Assembly: GCA_016296235.1 (NCBI GenBank) | Contig: JAEDJR010000034.1 | Coordinates: 1-13,383 of the forward strand | Source of the DNA: Oscillospiraceae bacterium | Lineage (GTDB): Bacteria > Bacillota > Clostridia > Oscillospirales > Oscillospiraceae | Direction of reading: 5' to 3' | DNA: 13,383 bases | Shown: positions 11,592 through 13,383 of the stretch, piece by piece | Numbering within the stretch: position 1 is the first letter of the stretch | Layout: every line of letters begins with the position of its first letter | Program-made: the position numbers and the translations under genes | The notes under the pieces: generated by a model | Told to the model about the DNA's origin: nothing | Seen by the model: only the letters and a program-made list of their open reading frames with translations | The model's database searches: none

Positions 11592-12281
11592 ATGAAACGT
11601 TCAGAAATCAACAAGGCCCTTCAGGAACTGGAGGACATGTGCCGGCAGTACCGGTGCTATCTGCCGCCCTTTTGCCATTTTACCCCGGCGCAATGGCAGG
11701 AAAAAGGGCATGAATATGACGAGGTCCGTGACTGCATGCTGGGCTGGGACATCACGGACTTCGGCCTGGGCGATTTTGACAAGGTGGGCTTCTCCCTGAT
11801 CACCATCCGCAACGGCTGCCGCACCATGCCGGAGAAGTATCCCAAGGTCTATGCCGAAAAGCTGCTCTATCTGAAGGAAGGCCAGATGGCCGCCAATCAC
11901 TTCCACTGGTACAAGACCGAGGACATCATCAACCGGGGCGGCGGCAACTGCCTGATCCGGGTCTACAATTCCCTGCCCAACGAGGAAATTGACTATGAAT
12001 CCGACGTCACCGTCCACATGGACGGTCTGACGAAGGTGGTGCCCGCTGGAACACAGATCAGGCTGACCCCCGGCGAGAGCCTGTGGGTCACCCAAGGCAT
12101 GTATCATGATTTTGCCGTGGAGGCAGGCACCGGCCCGGTGCTCCTGGGGGAGGTCAGCCAGTGCAACGATGACAACACTGACAACCGCTTCAACCCGCCC
12201 GTGGGCCGTTTCCCCAAAATCGAAGAAGACGAGCCGCCCTACCGGCTGCTGTGCAACGAGTATCCGGCTGCAAAGGACTGA
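11592..12281 (+). CDS. D-lyxose isomerase, probably used as D-mannose isomerase
   Basis: A 229-residue cupin-fold sugar isomerase of the D-lyxose isomerase family (EC 5.3.1.15; E. coli Z5688 and Bacillus YdaE type). It begins with the family hallmark MKRSEIN and has LPPF at 24-27. The metal site is visible: H103, H105 and E110 in NHFHWYKTED, and H172 in MYHDF. Characterised members interconvert D-lyxose and D-xylulose and also D-mannose and D-fructose. Beside an alpha-mannosidase cluster and directly before a PfkB kinase, the mannose-to-fructose reaction is the likelier job. The ribosome binding site is AAGGA at 11578-11582; the stop overlaps TGATGG, 4 bp before the kinase start. Confidence 0.9.
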   Translation: MKRSEINKALQELEDMCRQYRCYLPPFCHFTPAQWQEKGHEYDEVRDCMLGWDITDFGLGDFDKVGFSLITIRNGCRTMPEKYPKVYAEKLLYLKEGQMAANHFHWYKTEDIINRGGGNCLIRVYNSLPNEEIDYESDVTVHMDGLTKVVPAGTQIRLTPGESLWVTQGMYHDFAVEAGTGPVLLGEVSQCNDDNTDNRFNPPVGRFPKIEEDEPPYRLLCNEYPAAKD

Positions 12282-12285
12282 TGGT

Positions 12286-13290
12286 ATGAAGCGAAAAGGA
12301 ATTTGCTGCGCGGGCAACATGATCGTGGATATTACCTATCCCATCGAGACGTGGCCCAAACAGAATGAGCTGACGCATATCACCGAGGGGATTCAGAACT
12401 CCACCGGTGGCTGTGTGTGCAACACCATTACCGATCTGGCCCGGTTGGATCCCTGCCTGCCCCTGGTGGCTTCCGGCTTTGCCGGTCACGATGCCGAGGG
12501 TGATTTTATCCTGGAAGAACTGGGAAAGTATCCAAACATCGATCTGAGTATGGTCCAGCGGAACGGCCGGACCTCCTTCACCGCTGTCATGAGCAACATC
12601 CAGACCAAGGAGCGGACCTTCTTCCAGCACGCCGGGGCCAACGCTTACTACGGCGAGGAACACATCGACTGGGAGAAGCTGGACGTGGATATTCTTCATG
12701 TTGGCTATATTCTCCTGTTGCCTTCCCTGGATGCCCCGGATGCGGAATACGGCACGAAAATGGCATGGCTCCTGCATCGGGCCCAGGAGAAAGGCATCAA
12801 AACCTCCATCGATGTGGTATCCGAGGCGGGAGACCGCTTCGCCAGATTGGTGACGCCCGCACTAAAATACGCCGATTACTGCGTCATCAACGAGCTGGAG
12901 GCCCAGCAGACCACCGGCGTGACGCTGCGCAGCGAGGACGGAAACCTCTGCAAGGAAAATCTGCCGCGGGCTCTTTATAAGTTGAAGGAATTGGGTGTCT
13001 CCGCCTGGGCCGTGATCCACTGCCCGGAGCTGGGCTGCGGCGTGGACGAAACAGGGAAATACTTCGAAGTTCCCAGTCTCAAGCTGCCCAAGGGCTGGAT
13101 CAAGGGCACTGTGGGTGCCGGCGATGCCTTCTGCGCCGGAATCCTCTACGCCGCGGAAATGAGCTGGCCCATGGAACAGGCTTTGAAGCTGGGTGCCTGT
13201 GCGGCGGCGGCTTCTCTCAGTCAGGTGGGCGCCTCCGATGGCGTAAGTGCAGCGGAGGAAGTGCTGAAGCTCTACGATCTCTACGGATAA
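12286..13290 (+). CDS. PfkB-family carbohydrate kinase (candidate fructokinase)
   Basis: A 334-residue kinase of the ribokinase/PfkB family. The start is the ATG at 12286 (MKRKGICCAGNMIVD), 4 bp after the isomerase stop with AAGGA at 12273-12277; the frame is open further upstream only because it runs across the isomerase gene. Features: ribokinase-like N-terminus with D15, GGCVCNT at 41-47, FAGHDAEG at 65-72, NELEA at 202-206, and the GTVGAGDAF signature at 274-282 with catalytic base D280 and the anion hole. The substrate is not fixed by sequence. Following a lyxose/mannose isomerase, fructose to fructose phosphate fits best; xylulose or another ketose remains possible. Confidence 0.88.
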   Translation: MKRKGICCAGNMIVDITYPIETWPKQNELTHITEGIQNSTGGCVCNTITDLARLDPCLPLVASGFAGHDAEGDFILEELGKYPNIDLSMVQRNGRTSFTAVMSNIQTKERTFFQHAGANAYYGEEHIDWEKLDVDILHVGYILLLPSLDAPDAEYGTKMAWLLHRAQEKGIKTSIDVVSEAGDRFARLVTPALKYADYCVINELEAQQTTGVTLRSEDGNLCKENLPRALYKLKELGVSAWAVIHCPELGCGVDETGKYFEVPSLKLPKGWIKGTVGAGDAFCAGILYAAEMSWPMEQALKLGACAAAASLSQVGASDGVSAAEEVLKLYDLYG

Positions 13291-13303
13291 AGGAGAAACC
13301 AAC

Positions 13304-13383
13304 ATGAAAGCAGTCATGTACGGCGGCGGCAACATCGGCCGCGGTTTTATCGGGGCAACCCTCAGTCAGTCCGGCTACGAGGT
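13304..13383 (+). CDS. mtlD: Mannitol-1-phosphate 5-dehydrogenase-like gene, 5' end only
   Basis: Twenty-six codons plus two bases are visible before the right edge. The peptide starts MKAVMYGGGNIGRGFIG, the NAD-binding Rossmann motif with the GNIGRGFIG run typical of MtlD. MtlD interconverts mannitol 1-phosphate and fructose 6-phosphate with NAD. AAAGGAG at 13290-13296 precedes the ATG, and the gene follows the kinase stop by 13 bp, so it belongs to the same operon. A related polyol or hexuronate dehydrogenase of the same superfamily cannot be ruled out from so short a piece. Confidence 0.75.
   Translation, partial: MKAVMYGGGNIGRGFIGATLSQSGYE

Noticed and set aside
11593..11603. TGAAACGTTCA as a catabolite-responsive (cre-like) or operator palindrome at the isomerase start
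   Set aside because: Fully explained by the conserved codons for MKRSE; the symmetry is imperfect and the cre spacing is not met.
1..13383. CRISPR array, tRNA, rRNA or known riboswitch
   Set aside because: No regularly spaced direct repeats, no cloverleaf or rRNA-like sequence and no riboswitch core noticed on reading; this was by eye, so weakly conserved RNAs could be missed.

Overview
The window reads as chromosomal DNA from a GC-rich gut-type member of the Clostridia, probably Oscillospiraceae or a relative. Evidence: strong AGGAGG-type ribosome binding sites, a clostridial lipoprotein signal (LAAC lipobox), an SLH-like secreted protein, a CUT1 sugar ABC transporter without its own ATPase, and third positions rich in G/C. 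The assignment to a family is inference; no rRNA or tRNA is present to fix it.

Layout. Positions 1-115 (minus) hold the start of a secreted protein with an SLH-like motif. Its promoter (151-179) is covered by two copies of a palindrome, TAAAA-N3-TTTTA. Positions 259-1011 (minus) encode a small metallophosphoesterase with its own promoter and terminator. From 1156 to 8736 (plus) lies an alpha-mannoside uptake and cleavage cluster: solute-binding lipoprotein, a 458-bp gap rich in hairpins and inverted repeats, two permeases, a GH38 alpha-mannosidase, and an overlapping gene for a probable (alpha/alpha)6-barrel glycosidase of unrecognised family. At 8856-9938 is a ROK-family regulator with its own strong promoter and a terminator hairpin after it. 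From 10003 to the right edge is a second plus-strand operon: SGNH/GDSL hydrolase, a broken 5' fragment of an isomerase gene, an MgtC/SapB-type membrane protein, an intact D-lyxose (D-mannose) isomerase, a PfkB sugar kinase, and the first 26 codons of a mannitol-1-phosphate 5-dehydrogenase-like gene.

How the genes may work together (inference). Alpha-mannosides, perhaps N-glycan or yeast-mannan fragments, are bound and imported. They are cut inside the cell by GH38 and its partner. Free mannose would be isomerised to fructose by the lyxose/mannose isomerase and phosphorylated by the PfkB kinase, a route that needs neither mannokinase nor phosphomannose isomerase. MtlD could link fructose 6-phosphate to mannitol 1-phosphate. 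The GDSL enzyme may remove acyl groups from the glycan. The same operator motif sits at the secreted-protein promoter, twice at the transporter promoter and at the promoter of the second operon, with a weaker copy at the ROK promoter. This suggests one regulon, controlled by the ROK protein or by a LacI-type repressor outside the window.

Most notable points: the shared operator; the isomerase remnant and MgtC gene lodged in the catabolic operon; the unassigned glycosidase coupled to GH38; the ROK protein without a kinase aspartate; and the structured gap between binding protein and permease genes.
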